This document shows, piece after piece, positions 8,940 to 17,163 of a stretch of 64,000 nt of DNA. Made by a program: the position numbers and the translations under genes. Numbering within the stretch: position 1 is the first letter of the stretch; the number at the start of each line of letters is the position of its first letter. The notes beneath the pieces were generated by a model that saw only the letters and a program-made list of their open reading frames with translations, was not told the DNA's origin and made no database searches. This DNA comes from JBMNEH01 sp050948665 (lineage in GTDB: Bacteria; Bacillota; Clostridia; Christensenellales; UMGS416), in NCBI GenBank assembly GCA_050948665.1, contig JBMNEH010000001.1:62001-126000 (forward strand), read 5' to 3'.

Positions 8940-10493
8940 TTATTTTGCAAATTCTGTCGCGCGGGTCTCCCGGATGACATTGACCTTGATTTGTCCCGGA
9001 TATTCCATCTCTTTTTCGATCCGGTGAGCAATGTCCCGCGCCATAAGCACGGCTTCAGCATCATCCACCTTGTCCGGAAGCACTGCAATACGTACCTCCC
9101 GTCCGGCTTGAATGGCGAAAGACTTGTCCACACCTTCGAAAGAGTTGGCGATCTCCTCCAGCTTCTCAAGGCGTTTGATGTAGGATTCCAGCATCTCCCG
9201 CCGGGCGCCGGGACGGGCGCCGGAAATGGCGTCGGCCGCTTGGACCAGCACCGCCTCGGCAGTATTAGGTTCCACATCGTTATGGTGCGCCTGTATACAA
9301 TGAATAATGTCATTGTGCTCACGGTACCTCCGCGCCAAATCAGTGCCGATTTTGGCATGGGAGCCCTCCACCTCGCGGTCAACGGCCTTTCCTATGTCGT
9401 GCAGCAGGCCGGCGCGCTTAGCCACCCGCACATTAGCGCCCACTTCCGCCGCCATCATGCCGGCAAGATGCGCCACCTCTATAGAGTGCTTCAGCACGTT
9501 CTGACCGTAACTGGTGCGGTATTTCAGCCGCCCAAGCACCTTCACCAGCTCGGGGTGTACTCCAGTGATGCCGACATCAAATACGGCAGCCTCTCCCTCT
9601 TCCCGGATCTGCTGTTCGATTTCCTTGCGGACCTTGCCGGTGAGCTCCTCGATCCGTGCCGGGTGTATCCGCCCGTCGGCCACCAGCCGCTCTAAAGTAA
9701 TCCTGGCGATTTCTCTGCGAACGGGGTCGAATCCGGAGAGAATGACCGCCTCGGGGGTATCGTCAATAATAAAGTCCACACCGGTCACCGTCTCCAACGC
9801 GCGGATATTTCGCCCCTCGCGACCGATGATCCGTCCCTTCATTTCCTCGTTGGGAAGGGTGACTACCGATACGGTTGCCTCGGAAGCCTGATCCGCGGCA
9901 CAACGTTGAATGGCCTGGGTGATAATTTTTCGGGCGATCTTATCGGCATCCGCCTTGGCGTCCCTCTCTACATCCCGGATCATCAATGCGGCGTCATGCC
10001 GGGCGGAATTCTCCGCCTCGATCATCACCTGCTGACGCGCCTCCTCGGCGGACAGGCCTGCGACGCGTTCCAACTCGGCGAAGCGGGCTGTCAAAAGTTC
10101 TTCCGCCTTTTCTTTTGCGCGGCTGATTTCCTCCCGCGCCTGGTTGTTTTTTTCTTCCCGGACTTCCAGCGCTTGACTTCTTTTATCCAGGGCGTCTTCC
10201 TTTTGCTGTACCCTCCGCTCGGAACGACTTACCTCCGCTCTTCTGTCCCGAATTTCTTTCTCCAAATCATCCAACTGGGTGTGGATTTCTTCCTTTGCCT
10301 CTATCAATTTTTCCTTTTTCAGCGCTTCTCCCTGACTCCGGGCATCAGCAAGAATCTGTTCTGCCAGCACTTCAGACCGGCCAATCTTTTTTTCCGTTAT
10401 ATTCCTACGAATCAGATATCCAATCAGCAGACCTGCAACCAGCGCAAGGACGCCGATAACGATTTCAAGTACCAATTTGGTAATATCAGTCAC
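8940..10493 (-). CDS. rny: Ribonuclease Y
   Basis: A 517-residue RNase Y, the membrane-anchored endoribonuclease that initiates mRNA decay in many Bacillota. Order: N-terminal membrane helix (about residues 7-27), a long charged coiled coil (about 30-200), a KH RNA-binding domain around the IIGREGRNI motif, and an HD domain with HSIEVAHLAG and LLHDIGK. Length fits the family. The start is GTG at 10493, with AAGGAGGAGG 11 bases upstream; no alternative in-frame start fits better. It is monocistronic, with its own consensus promoter and terminator. Confidence 0.97.
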   Translation of the reverse strand: MTDITKLVLEIVIGVLALVAGLLIGYLIRRNITEKKIGRSEVLAEQILADARSQGEALKKEKLIEAKEEIHTQLDDLEKEIRDRRAEVSRSERRVQQKEDALDKRSQALEVREEKNNQAREEISRAKEKAEELLTARFAELERVAGLSAEEARQQVMIEAENSARHDAALMIRDVERDAKADADKIARKIITQAIQRCAADQASEATVSVVTLPNEEMKGRIIGREGRNIRALETVTGVDFIIDDTPEAVILSGFDPVRREIARITLERLVADGRIHPARIEELTGKVRKEIEQQIREEGEAAVFDVGITGVHPELVKVLGRLKYRTSYGQNVLKHSIEVAHLAGMMAAEVGANVRVAKRAGLLHDIGKAVDREVEGSHAKIGTDLARRYREHNDIIHCIQAHHNDVEPNTAEAVLVQAADAISGARPGARREMLESYIKRLEKLEEIANSFEGVDKSFAIQAGREVRIAVLPDKVDDAEAVLMARDIAHRIEKEMEYPGQIKVNVIRETRATEFAK

Positions 10494-10579
10494 GAATCAA
10501 TTTGCCTCCTCCTTATTATGATTACGAATGAAAATCCGCCCGATACAGGGCGGCTAAATTCAATGATACACCCTTAATT

Positions 10580-10608
10580 ATTGTAAACCTGTTTCACAAA
10601 TGTGTCAA
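10580..10608 (-). promoter_or_regulatory. Promoter of rny
   Basis: Minus strand TTGACA (10608-10603), 17-base spacer, TACAAT (10585-10580). The leader of about 80 nt contains a hairpin with CCGCCC/GGGCGG arms (about 10536-10553) ahead of the ribosome site. Confidence 0.8.
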
Positions 10609-10642
10609 GGAAAAGAGGCTGTATTTATGAAAACTCTCCGAT

Positions 10643-10668
10643 AAAAACTGCCCGGAGAAAACTCCGGG
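10643..10668 (-). terminator. Terminator of the mrp-ywlG unit
   Basis: Stem CCCGGAG/CTCCGGG with an AAAA loop, eight bases after the ywlG stop, followed on the minus strand by CAGTTTTTAT. Confidence 0.85.
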
Positions 10669-10675
10669 CGGGCGG

Positions 10676-11215
10676 TCAATACCTGGCGCGGCTTCCGCCG
10701 ACAAGGGGCGGACGGGTAAAAGCCATGACAATGGGGGCCTTCCCCACCCGCTCTATCGGGGGACGGAAAGGCACCGCCACGCGCTTTAGGTGCATACCGA
10801 TCAGTGTATGGCCGATATCCATTCCGGCATCCGCCTCCACCGTTTCCGCCATCATGGGATCCTTCAGGCGGCAGAAGTAAGCGGCGCCGCAGGCGCCTCC
10901 GGCATCAGCCACCGGCCGCACCGAAACCGCCCTGTACCCCTTTGCCTCCCCGTATGCCCGGGGCAGCACGATCGCCCGGTTCAGATGTTCGCAGCAACCC
11001 ACGCCCAGGGTCATACCCCAGGGCTCCAGCGCCTCCATAAGGGATGAAACCACCACTTCCCCCAATGATTCCACCGAACCCCGGCCGATGGTTTTTCCTA
11101 CGATTTCACTGGTGGAGCAACCCAGTATGAAGAGACCGCCCCGCTTGAGATGCCCCTCCTCTCCAAGGGACATCACCGCCCTGAGGATCTCCTCCCGGAT
11201 GCAGGTTTCGTTCAT
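10676..11215 (-). CDS. YwlG/UPF0340 family protein (TIGR01440)
   Basis: A 179-residue protein of the conserved but uncharacterised YwlG (UPF0340, DUF436) family. Recognisable conserved segments are LFILGCSTSEIVG near the N-terminus, GCCEHLNRA in the middle, DPMMAETVEADAGMDIGHTL and the basic C-terminus. The conserved cysteines and acidic residues suggest an enzyme, but no reaction is established. It begins three bases after the mrp-family gene and shares its promoter. Confidence 0.85.
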   Translation of the reverse strand: MNETCIREEILRAVMSLGEEGHLKRGGLFILGCSTSEIVGKTIGRGSVESLGEVVVSSLMEALEPWGMTLGVGCCEHLNRAIVLPRAYGEAKGYRAVSVRPVADAGGACGAAYFCRLKDPMMAETVEADAGMDIGHTLIGMHLKRVAVPFRPPIERVGKAPIVMAFTRPPLVGGSRARY

Positions 11216-11218
11216 GGC

Positions 11219-12064
11219 TTACTCCTTCTCTGCCAGACCGGTCAGCAGATCAGCGGCAGGCTTGAGCCAGTCACCCTCAAACAACTCAAGCAGCCCCGCG
11301 TCAGCTGCGGCGGTCAGTTTGGGATCAATGGGCAAGCGGCCCAGCACCGGCAGGCCGAACTCCCGGACAATATCCGCCGTTTTGCCCTCTCCAAATACGG
11401 AAATCTCCTTTCCGCAGTCCGGGCAAACAACATAGGACATGTTTTCCACCAGTCCCAGCACCGGCACATTCATCATGCCGGCCATTTTCACCGCCTTGGA
11501 GACGATCATGCTCACCAGCTCCTGGGGCGTGGTGACAACGATGATCCCATCCACCGGAATGGATTGGAACAGTGTCAGGGGCACATCCGCGGTGCCGGGG
11601 GGCATATCAAGGAACATCATATCCACATTCTGCCAGATAACCTCACTCCAAAACTGCTTGACCACGCCGGCAATCACCGGTCCCCGCCAGACAACGGGAT
11701 CAGTCTCGTCCTCCAGCAGCAGATTGACGCTCATTACATCGATTCCGGTTTTGCTTTTACAGGGCAGCAACCCCAGGCCGTTGGAGACCGCCTTCTCACG
11801 GATACCCAACATCTTGGGGATGGAGGGGCCGGTCACATCGGCGTCCAATACAGCGGTGCGAAAGCCCTCCCTCGCCATTGTCACGGCCAAAAGACCGGTC
11901 ACCATGGATTTGCCCACTCCGCCCTTGCCGCTGACCACGCCTATGACGCGCTTTACCCGGCTCAGTTCGTGCAGGGGTTCCTTCCGGATCCCGCTCTGCC
12001 GGGAAGAACAATTTTCACTGCAGGTTTCGCAATTGTGCGTACAATTCTCATTTATTTCGCTCAA
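11219..12064 (-). CDS. Mrp/NBP35-type iron-sulfur carrier P-loop ATPase
   Basis: A 281-residue ATPase of the Mrp/ApbC/NBP35 family, which binds and transfers Fe-S clusters. The deviant Walker A is SGKGGVGKS (about residues 45-53), the switch segment LDMPPGTADV is present, and CPDC (about residue 218) is the bridging cluster-binding motif. The N-terminus has a four-cysteine cluster (residues 8-19, CTHNCETCSENC), seen in NBP35-like forms. The start appears to be TTG at 12064 with AAAGGACG upstream; no in-frame ATG lies near. Transcribed with ywlG from a TTGACA promoter. Confidence 0.92.
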   Translation of the reverse strand: MSEINENCTHNCETCSENCSSRQSGIRKEPLHELSRVKRVIGVVSGKGGVGKSMVTGLLAVTMAREGFRTAVLDADVTGPSIPKMLGIREKAVSNGLGLLPCKSKTGIDVMSVNLLLEDETDPVVWRGPVIAGVVKQFWSEVIWQNVDMMFLDMPPGTADVPLTLFQSIPVDGIIVVTTPQELVSMIVSKAVKMAGMMNVPVLGLVENMSYVVCPDCGKEISVFGEGKTADIVREFGLPVLGRLPIDPKLTAAADAGLLELFEGDWLKPAADLLTGLAEKE

Positions 12065-12108
12065 AGAAACGTCCTTTCCGTCCCCAAAGGGGCAAGATTT
12101 CTTCGTTT

Positions 12109-12137
12109 ATCCTATCCCTCCGACGACCGATTGTCAA
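12109..12137 (-). promoter_or_regulatory. Promoter of mrp-ywlG
   Basis: TTGACA (12137-12132), 17-base spacer, TAGGAT (12114-12109) on the minus strand. Confidence 0.7.
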
Positions 12138-12157
12138 CCTATGGATGCCCGGGCAGG

Positions 12158-12182
12158 GAAAACCGGGCAGCCGTCGGCTGCC
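12158..12182 (-). terminator. Terminator of the glycosidase operon
   Basis: Stem GGCAGCC/GGCTGCC with a 3-nt loop, followed on the minus strand by CGGTTTTC. It lies 19 bases after the stop of the upstream glycoside hydrolase gene. Confidence 0.75.
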
Positions 12183-12200
12183 TGGCACAAGAGCACCCCC

Positions 12201-14261
12201 TTAATATCCGATCATGGGAATGGCTTCGGCTTTCTCAAAATAGGCCGGGCACTCGCCGCTGCGGACGTCATACAGCACCTTGGCTGTCTCCTCCATGGCG
12301 GCGGTCAGTTCGGGATACGGCCGTGTGCAGGCGTCAACGATGCCGATCTGGTAATTCTCCCCGTCCATCCGCCCGAGGCAGAACTGGTCATGGAACTGGA
12401 ACCAGTGTACTCCGACACCGTAGGGGTGGGCCGCACAGCGCTCGGCGAAGGTGCGCCAAGCCTTGGCGCGCTCCGTTTGGTTCGTCACTCCCTTGAGGCC
12501 GGTGGCGGGCAAGCCCCGGTCCAGAGCGCCGAAGTGGAACTCACCGATCAGTATCGGCCGGTCCACACCGGCATCCACAGCGAAGTTCATGTCCACCTGG
12601 GGATCGAAGGAATAGCAGTTGATTGAAAACACATCGCAATACTCCCAGCCGGCGCACATATCCGCGTTATACGCTTTGCTCCACCGCAGCCCGAGATTCA
12701 GGTGATTGGGGTCGACCTTTTTACAGGCCTCGGCGGGGATGCGTACATATTCCCTCACGAGGAAAACGGAATACTCCCGCAAGTCCTTCTCGCAAGCGGG
12801 AGAGATCTTCGAACAATCCCGTATGGAGCGGTCAAAATCGTCAAACCCGTCAAAACTGCTGCCCCAGGCGGCATTCAACGCAGCAATATCCCCGTATTTA
12901 TCCATCAGCCACTTCTTCAGCCCGGCGCGGCAGGCGGTGGGTGCGGGATTGTACAGTACTTCGTCGGCAATCACCAGATCCTCGATGAAGTTGAATTCCG
13001 GCTCGTTCCGCATGAAATACCCGATGAGCATGGGATCTTCCCTGAAGGGTTCCAGTTGTTTGGCGAAATTCACCGCGTTCCGGGCATATTCTGCACTGAG
13101 CACATCGGGAAAATCCCGGTAGATCCGGGTCTTTGTATCGGGGAACAGCATACCGATCTGCTGGACATAGGGTATCGGAACCGGGGGCAGATCCAGAGGC
13201 TCACGGGCGGCGTCGGGATTGGCCAGCCGAGCCATCAGCGTCCGGGCAATGCCGGGATGGGAACCGGTGGTATTCAAGCCGTAGCGGCTGAGTATATGGT
13301 TGTAGTTCCCCACCCACTTCTCCCTAAAATCCTTCCCATACACCCGGTACAGGTTGGCAGCGGTAAAGCCAAAGGACACCTGATGCTCCGAAGGCATATA
13401 GGGCGTGCGCTGCACGGTGCGCTCGGAATAAAAGTCCTTATACTCCCCGTCCCGGTCGGGCAGCCAGTCGCAGAATTTCTCCATGCCGTCTATCCTGTCC
13501 CCGGCGCCCAACATTCCTACGCCGCACGCGCCATTGGAGAAGAAAGAGTAGCCGTCCGGGTCTGTCAGATACCATCGTCCGTTCACCTTGGCGGAGGAGA
13601 AAAAGCCGGTTCCTTCCTTGATCTTATGGTCAAGGCTTCCTCCCCATTTGCTCCAACGGGGGTTGGGATAGTTTATCGGTCCCTCGTTTGCCCGAACCAC
13701 CCGGCTGAGCTCCTCAAAGCTGTGCACCTTCCCGGGCCATTCCTTGGGCTTCCACTGACCGAACTCATCCACTAACTTCATATCGGGCAGGGGATGCTCC
13801 GCCGGCTCACTGTCGTCCATGTAGAAGTCGGACAGCTCTACCCGGATATCGTGGAATACATCCTCAATGCCCAGTTCGATTTTTACACACTCTTCCATGG
13901 AAATGCGGTGGCCATGGCAGACCAGTTTCAACATGCCCGGTGTGCGGGTGGTGTATATAGAGTGGGCATCCATATAATCCAGATCAAAGCGCACACGGGT
14001 TTTCACTCCCGGCAGCAGGCCGAATCGGTAGACCAGCCTCGCCTCTTCCTCGCCGGCGGCGTAGAAACGGAGCATAAAGGGCACGCAATGATCCTCACAC
14101 AGTTTGATATCCCCAATAATGTACCGGCGCTTGGTGCCCGCGGCGCCCTCCAGAGAAGCTCCGCCGCCGTTGGCGCTGTAAATCACGATCATAGCTTCCG
14201 GAGAAGCGGAGAGTATCTCCGCATTCCGGGGCCGGGACAGGGCAAGATTAATTTTTTCCAT
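12201..14261 (-). CDS. Clan GH-A glycoside hydrolase, GH50/beta-agarase-like
   Basis: A 686-residue cytoplasmic enzyme without a signal peptide. The N-terminal ~150 residues look like a beta-sandwich carbohydrate-binding-type domain; a TIM barrel follows. The acid/base glutamate is in FMRNEPEF (E420, clan GH-A NEP motif) and the nucleophile in LIGEFHFG (E574). The layout and the phrase NGACGVGMLG after WYLTDPDGYSFFSNG resemble the GH50/agarase group, but substrate could be another galactan or glycan. It is 25 bases downstream of a propeller-type glycosidase in the same operon. Family assignment is by eye. Confidence 0.7.
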   Translation of the reverse strand: MEKINLALSRPRNAEILSASPEAMIVIYSANGGGASLEGAAGTKRRYIIGDIKLCEDHCVPFMLRFYAAGEEEARLVYRFGLLPGVKTRVRFDLDYMDAHSIYTTRTPGMLKLVCHGHRISMEECVKIELGIEDVFHDIRVELSDFYMDDSEPAEHPLPDMKLVDEFGQWKPKEWPGKVHSFEELSRVVRANEGPINYPNPRWSKWGGSLDHKIKEGTGFFSSAKVNGRWYLTDPDGYSFFSNGACGVGMLGAGDRIDGMEKFCDWLPDRDGEYKDFYSERTVQRTPYMPSEHQVSFGFTAANLYRVYGKDFREKWVGNYNHILSRYGLNTTGSHPGIARTLMARLANPDAAREPLDLPPVPIPYVQQIGMLFPDTKTRIYRDFPDVLSAEYARNAVNFAKQLEPFREDPMLIGYFMRNEPEFNFIEDLVIADEVLYNPAPTACRAGLKKWLMDKYGDIAALNAAWGSSFDGFDDFDRSIRDCSKISPACEKDLREYSVFLVREYVRIPAEACKKVDPNHLNLGLRWSKAYNADMCAGWEYCDVFSINCYSFDPQVDMNFAVDAGVDRPILIGEFHFGALDRGLPATGLKGVTNQTERAKAWRTFAERCAAHPYGVGVHWFQFHDQFCLGRMDGENYQIGIVDACTRPYPELTAAMEETAKVLYDVRSGECPAYFEKAEAIPMIGY

Positions 14262-14286
14262 AGTTTCCTCCGTTCAAATTTCCGGC

Positions 14287-15246
14287 CTATTGCAGGCCTA
14301 AAGTAGCATCGCCGTTGGGTAGCACAAAATCAAACTCCTCGTCCCGGTTACAGAACATGGTCTTGCCGTCGGTGGTCAGCCGCGCCACCTGAACAGACAA
14401 GCGCTTGCACTCATCCGGCAGGGGAATGCCGCTTCCCCTTGTCCAACCCTCGGGAAACTTCGCGTGGGAGAAGTAGAAAATATAGGCTTCCTCGCCGAGG
14501 ACCAATACATCGGCATGGTTGCCCATGGAACCGTCTCCCGGCCGGGAACCTCCTTTTTCCAATATCCAGCCGGCAAATTCCCAGTTGAGGCAGTCGTCGC
14601 TGCGGAAGCAGCCCTGCCCTTGCCAGAAGTCGCCGATGTACCACCACTGTCCTTGCCAGAAAAAGACATTGGGACCCTCATGGTCCTTATAAGTCACGGC
14701 GCGGCCCATGTTTTCCCAAGTGTAGAGATCGCGACTGTCGGCATAATGGCTGTAAGAGTGATCGTCCTCATTCTTGTACCACATACGCCAGTGGCTGGGG
14801 GCAATGCGCGCCACACAGGCGTCGATCACCCGGGGGGAGGCCAGGGGCAGCTTGCTCTCCAAATGCCAATCCCACAAGTTGGTGCTGGTATAGTGGATAA
14901 TGTCCCGGGGGAACTGCCAGTGGGTGGGCATGCCGGTGATGTAGGAGACATACATATGGTACAGCCCCTCATGGTAAATAACTTCCGGCGCCCAGAATGT
15001 GTTCCTGCCGCGCTCGAAATCCAGCCCCTGGCAAACGCCGCGGTACAGCCAGTCGTACCCGTCCTTGGAAGAAGCGATGCCGATATCGCTGCCGTGGATA
15101 TTGGTTACACCGGGGCCGGGACCGTTGCTCCTGCGCTGGGTGTACAGTATCCACCACAGCTGCTCCTCTTTGTTCCAAATGATGGCGGGATCCGCCGCAC
15201 CGTTAAATATGGGGTCCTGAAACAGGGGGGCCTGGGGTATTCTCAT
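14287..15246 (-). CDS. Five-bladed propeller glycoside hydrolase, GH43/GH117-like
   Basis: A 319-residue protein with repeated aromatic-rich blades (for example QLWWILYTQRR, LYHMYVSYITG, EAYIFYFSHAK). The aspartate of DPAIIWN early in blade 1 and the WAPEV segment in blade 2 are typical of GH43-like clans, and SMGNHADV supplies a histidine at a position reminiscent of GH117. No signal peptide. It is the first gene of an operon with a GH50-like enzyme, so the two may finish off oligosaccharides inside the cell. The start has GGAGGAG six bases upstream. Exact family is uncertain. Confidence 0.7.
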   Translation of the reverse strand: MRIPQAPLFQDPIFNGAADPAIIWNKEEQLWWILYTQRRSNGPGPGVTNIHGSDIGIASSKDGYDWLYRGVCQGLDFERGRNTFWAPEVIYHEGLYHMYVSYITGMPTHWQFPRDIIHYTSTNLWDWHLESKLPLASPRVIDACVARIAPSHWRMWYKNEDDHSYSHYADSRDLYTWENMGRAVTYKDHEGPNVFFWQGQWWYIGDFWQGQGCFRSDDCLNWEFAGWILEKGGSRPGDGSMGNHADVLVLGEEAYIFYFSHAKFPEGWTRGSGIPLPDECKRLSVQVARLTTDGKTMFCNRDEEFDFVLPNGDATLGLQ

Positions 15247-15628
15247 ATTTCTCCTCCTTATCGCATTATTTTCAATATATATAATAAGTATACAACAAAA
15301 CCACCTCCCGGCCTATGGACGAAATAGAGGGGGGTGGTCAAAATCGCACAGCGGCGGCGCCAAAAAAACAGCGCCGAATTTGTGTAAACCGAAAGATTTT
15401 TGCCGCTGGATCCAATCTCAGGGCGGGCAGGATAGCGGAAAAGGGACATTGGCGCCGGGAAAAGGAAGATTAGGGGGAGGCGAAGAGAGTCAGGGGGAAA
15501 GCAAGGGGGCGGACTCCCTCCCACCGGAAAAACCGGCAAAAACATACTACCTAATAAAAAGACCCTAATAGGGGAAACTTCGGAGGTTAAAAACATACCG
15601 AAGGAGACAGAAGAGGGGTGGTCGAAAC
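15247..15628. other. Gap upstream of the glycosidase operon
   Basis: No convincing gene. The part next to the propeller hydrolase is very AT-rich with TATA-like stretches suitable for a leftward promoter, and a purine-rich plus strand follows (about 15420-15500). A weak rluA terminator sits at 15556-15574. Confidence 0.5.
15556..15574 (-). terminator. Probable terminator of ileS-methyltransferase-rluA
   Basis: Short CCCTA/TAGGG inverted repeat followed on the minus strand by TCTTTTTATT, about 55 bases after the rluA stop. The stem is short, so confidence is modest. Confidence 0.5.
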
Positions 15629-16336
15629 TCAAGAGAAAGACCCGGAGGGAGGAAGATCAAAGAGGTCCCATATCTTTCCCTGAGGAGAAGCCGTGAAAGT
15701 TATAGCTTCCTTCTTCACCGGGTGGGGGACCGTCATTCTGACGCAGAAAAGAGCGATGTCCTGTCCCGGGCGGACAGAGGGGTTGTACCGTTGATCCCCC
15801 CAAAGAGGCGTTCCCCGGGAAGCGCACTGCACCCGGATCTGGTGAGAGCGGCCGGTAGCCAGCGTCACCCGGCAGAGGGTCAGTCCCTCTCGGGTCTGCA
15901 AGGGGGCAAGGGTCAGCCGGGCAGGTTTGCCGCCGGGGGTATCCGGCGGAACAGACCGGGAAGAGAATGTCTTTCCGTCCTTCAGCAACCAGTCCTCATA
16001 CACTCCTCCTGCCGGCTCGCCCAAGCAGACACAAAGATACTCTTTTTCTGTCCTCCCCTCCCGTATAGCGGCTGACAGCCGGGCGGCGGCCTTGGAGGTA
16101 CGGGCGAATACCATGACGCCGCCCACCGGCCTGTCCAGACGGTGGATCAGCCCAAGGTATACTGCGCCGGGCTTGCGGTATTTTTCCTTGATATAAGCCT
16201 TCAGCAGGGTAAGCAAATCGGCGTCCCCGGAGGAATCCTCCTGCACGGGCACGCCGGCGGGCTTGACCACCGCCAACAGGTGGTTATCTTCGTAAAGTAC
16301 GGGGATCACGGCGTCCACCGGGCAGCAGCGCCGCAA
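15629..16336 (-). CDS. RluA-family pseudouridine synthase
   Basis: A 235-residue RNA pseudouridine synthase. The catalytic aspartate lies in HRLDRPVGG (about residues 65-73), and the family motif RSHQIRVQ is at about 164-171. No S4 domain is present, which is typical of the short RluC/D-like forms. The start is uncertain: TTG at 16336 has GGAGGAGG 11 bases upstream, while GTG at 16309 would overlap the upstream stop as GTGA. The gene overlaps the preceding methyltransferase, so an RNA-modification operon with ileS is likely. Target position is unknown. Confidence 0.9.
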   Translation of the reverse strand: MRRCCPVDAVIPVLYEDNHLLAVVKPAGVPVQEDSSGDADLLTLLKAYIKEKYRKPGAVYLGLIHRLDRPVGGVMVFARTSKAAARLSAAIREGRTEKEYLCVCLGEPAGGVYEDWLLKDGKTFSSRSVPPDTPGGKPARLTLAPLQTREGLTLCRVTLATGRSHQIRVQCASRGTPLWGDQRYNPSVRPGQDIALFCVRMTVPHPVKKEAITFTASPQGKIWDLFDLPPSGSFS

Positions 16337-17163
16337 GGGAGCACGATCCTCCTCCGGTCAACGGGCAGGCAAACCTCTTCCGCCGTGACGTTTCCTCCCC
16401 GACCTCCCAGAGCAAGGGTCAGCAGATTCCCCATCAACGCCGGTTGCAGGCCCGTAGTATAGCTGTTCAGCAGGAAAAAAGCCGCTTCGTCGTCCAGCAG
16501 GGCGGCACAGGCAGTCAGCAGGGGGTAGAGGTCCTCCTCCAACCGCCACATGGAGCCGTCCGGCCCCCGCCCGTAGGAAGGGGGGTCCAAGAGTATGCCC
16601 TGGTATTTCCGCCCCCGGCGACCCTCCCGGAGAACGAATTTCATACAGTCCTCCATGATATACCGCACCGGGCGATCCTCCAGCCCGTTCAGCGCCACAT
16701 TGTCCTTCGCCCATTGGAGCATCCCCTTGGAGGCGTCCACATGGGTAACGGAGGCCCCCTCTCGCAGCGCCGCCAGGGTAGCGCCCCCGGTATAGGCGAA
16801 GAGGTTAAGCACCGAGCAGGGCTTGCCGAAATCCCGTATCTGCTGCCGCATCCAACTCCAGTTTCCGGCCTGCTCGGGGAACAGCCCTGTATGTTTGAAG
16901 CCCATGGGTCCCACGTAAAATTTGGTATCCCGCCAGGAGATTACCCAACGCCTGGGCAGCTCCCGAAAGACCTGCCACCGGCCGCCGCCCTGCCGGGCGC
17001 GATGATAACGGCCGGCAAGACCGGGGGTGTTTTCCAGCCCCTCCGCGGGCCAGATGGCCTGAGGGTCCGGCCTGAGCAGCAGGGCGTCCCCCCATTTTTC
17101 CAGTTTTTCGCCGTTTCCGGCGTCAAGCACCCGAAAATCGACCCAATCTTCCGCCAGTATCAT
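16306..17163 (-). CDS. Class I SAM-dependent RNA methyltransferase (RlmI-like)
   Basis: A 285-residue Rossmann methyltransferase. Motif I is LNLFAYTGGATL, the next acidic residue is in THVDAS, and the catalytic-type motif is LLDPPSYGRG, as in RlmI/RlmK-type m5C or m2G rRNA methyltransferases. No PUA domain is seen, so it is the short form. The ATG overlaps the ileS stop by 4 nt (ATGA), and its own end overlaps rluA, so all three are coupled. Substrate is inferred only from family and context. Confidence 0.88.
   Translation of the reverse strand: MILAEDWVDFRVLDAGNGEKLEKWGDALLLRPDPQAIWPAEGLENTPGLAGRYHRARQGGGRWQVFRELPRRWVISWRDTKFYVGPMGFKHTGLFPEQAGNWSWMRQQIRDFGKPCSVLNLFAYTGGATLAALREGASVTHVDASKGMLQWAKDNVALNGLEDRPVRYIMEDCMKFVLREGRRGRKYQGILLDPPSYGRGPDGSMWRLEEDLYPLLTACAALLDDEAAFFLLNSYTTGLQPALMGNLLTLALGGRGGNVTAEEVCLPVDRRRIVLPCGAAARWTP

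Noticed and set aside
11150..12626. Overlapping plus-strand frames over mrp and the GH50-like gene
   Set aside because: Antisense to two well supported genes, with no own signals.
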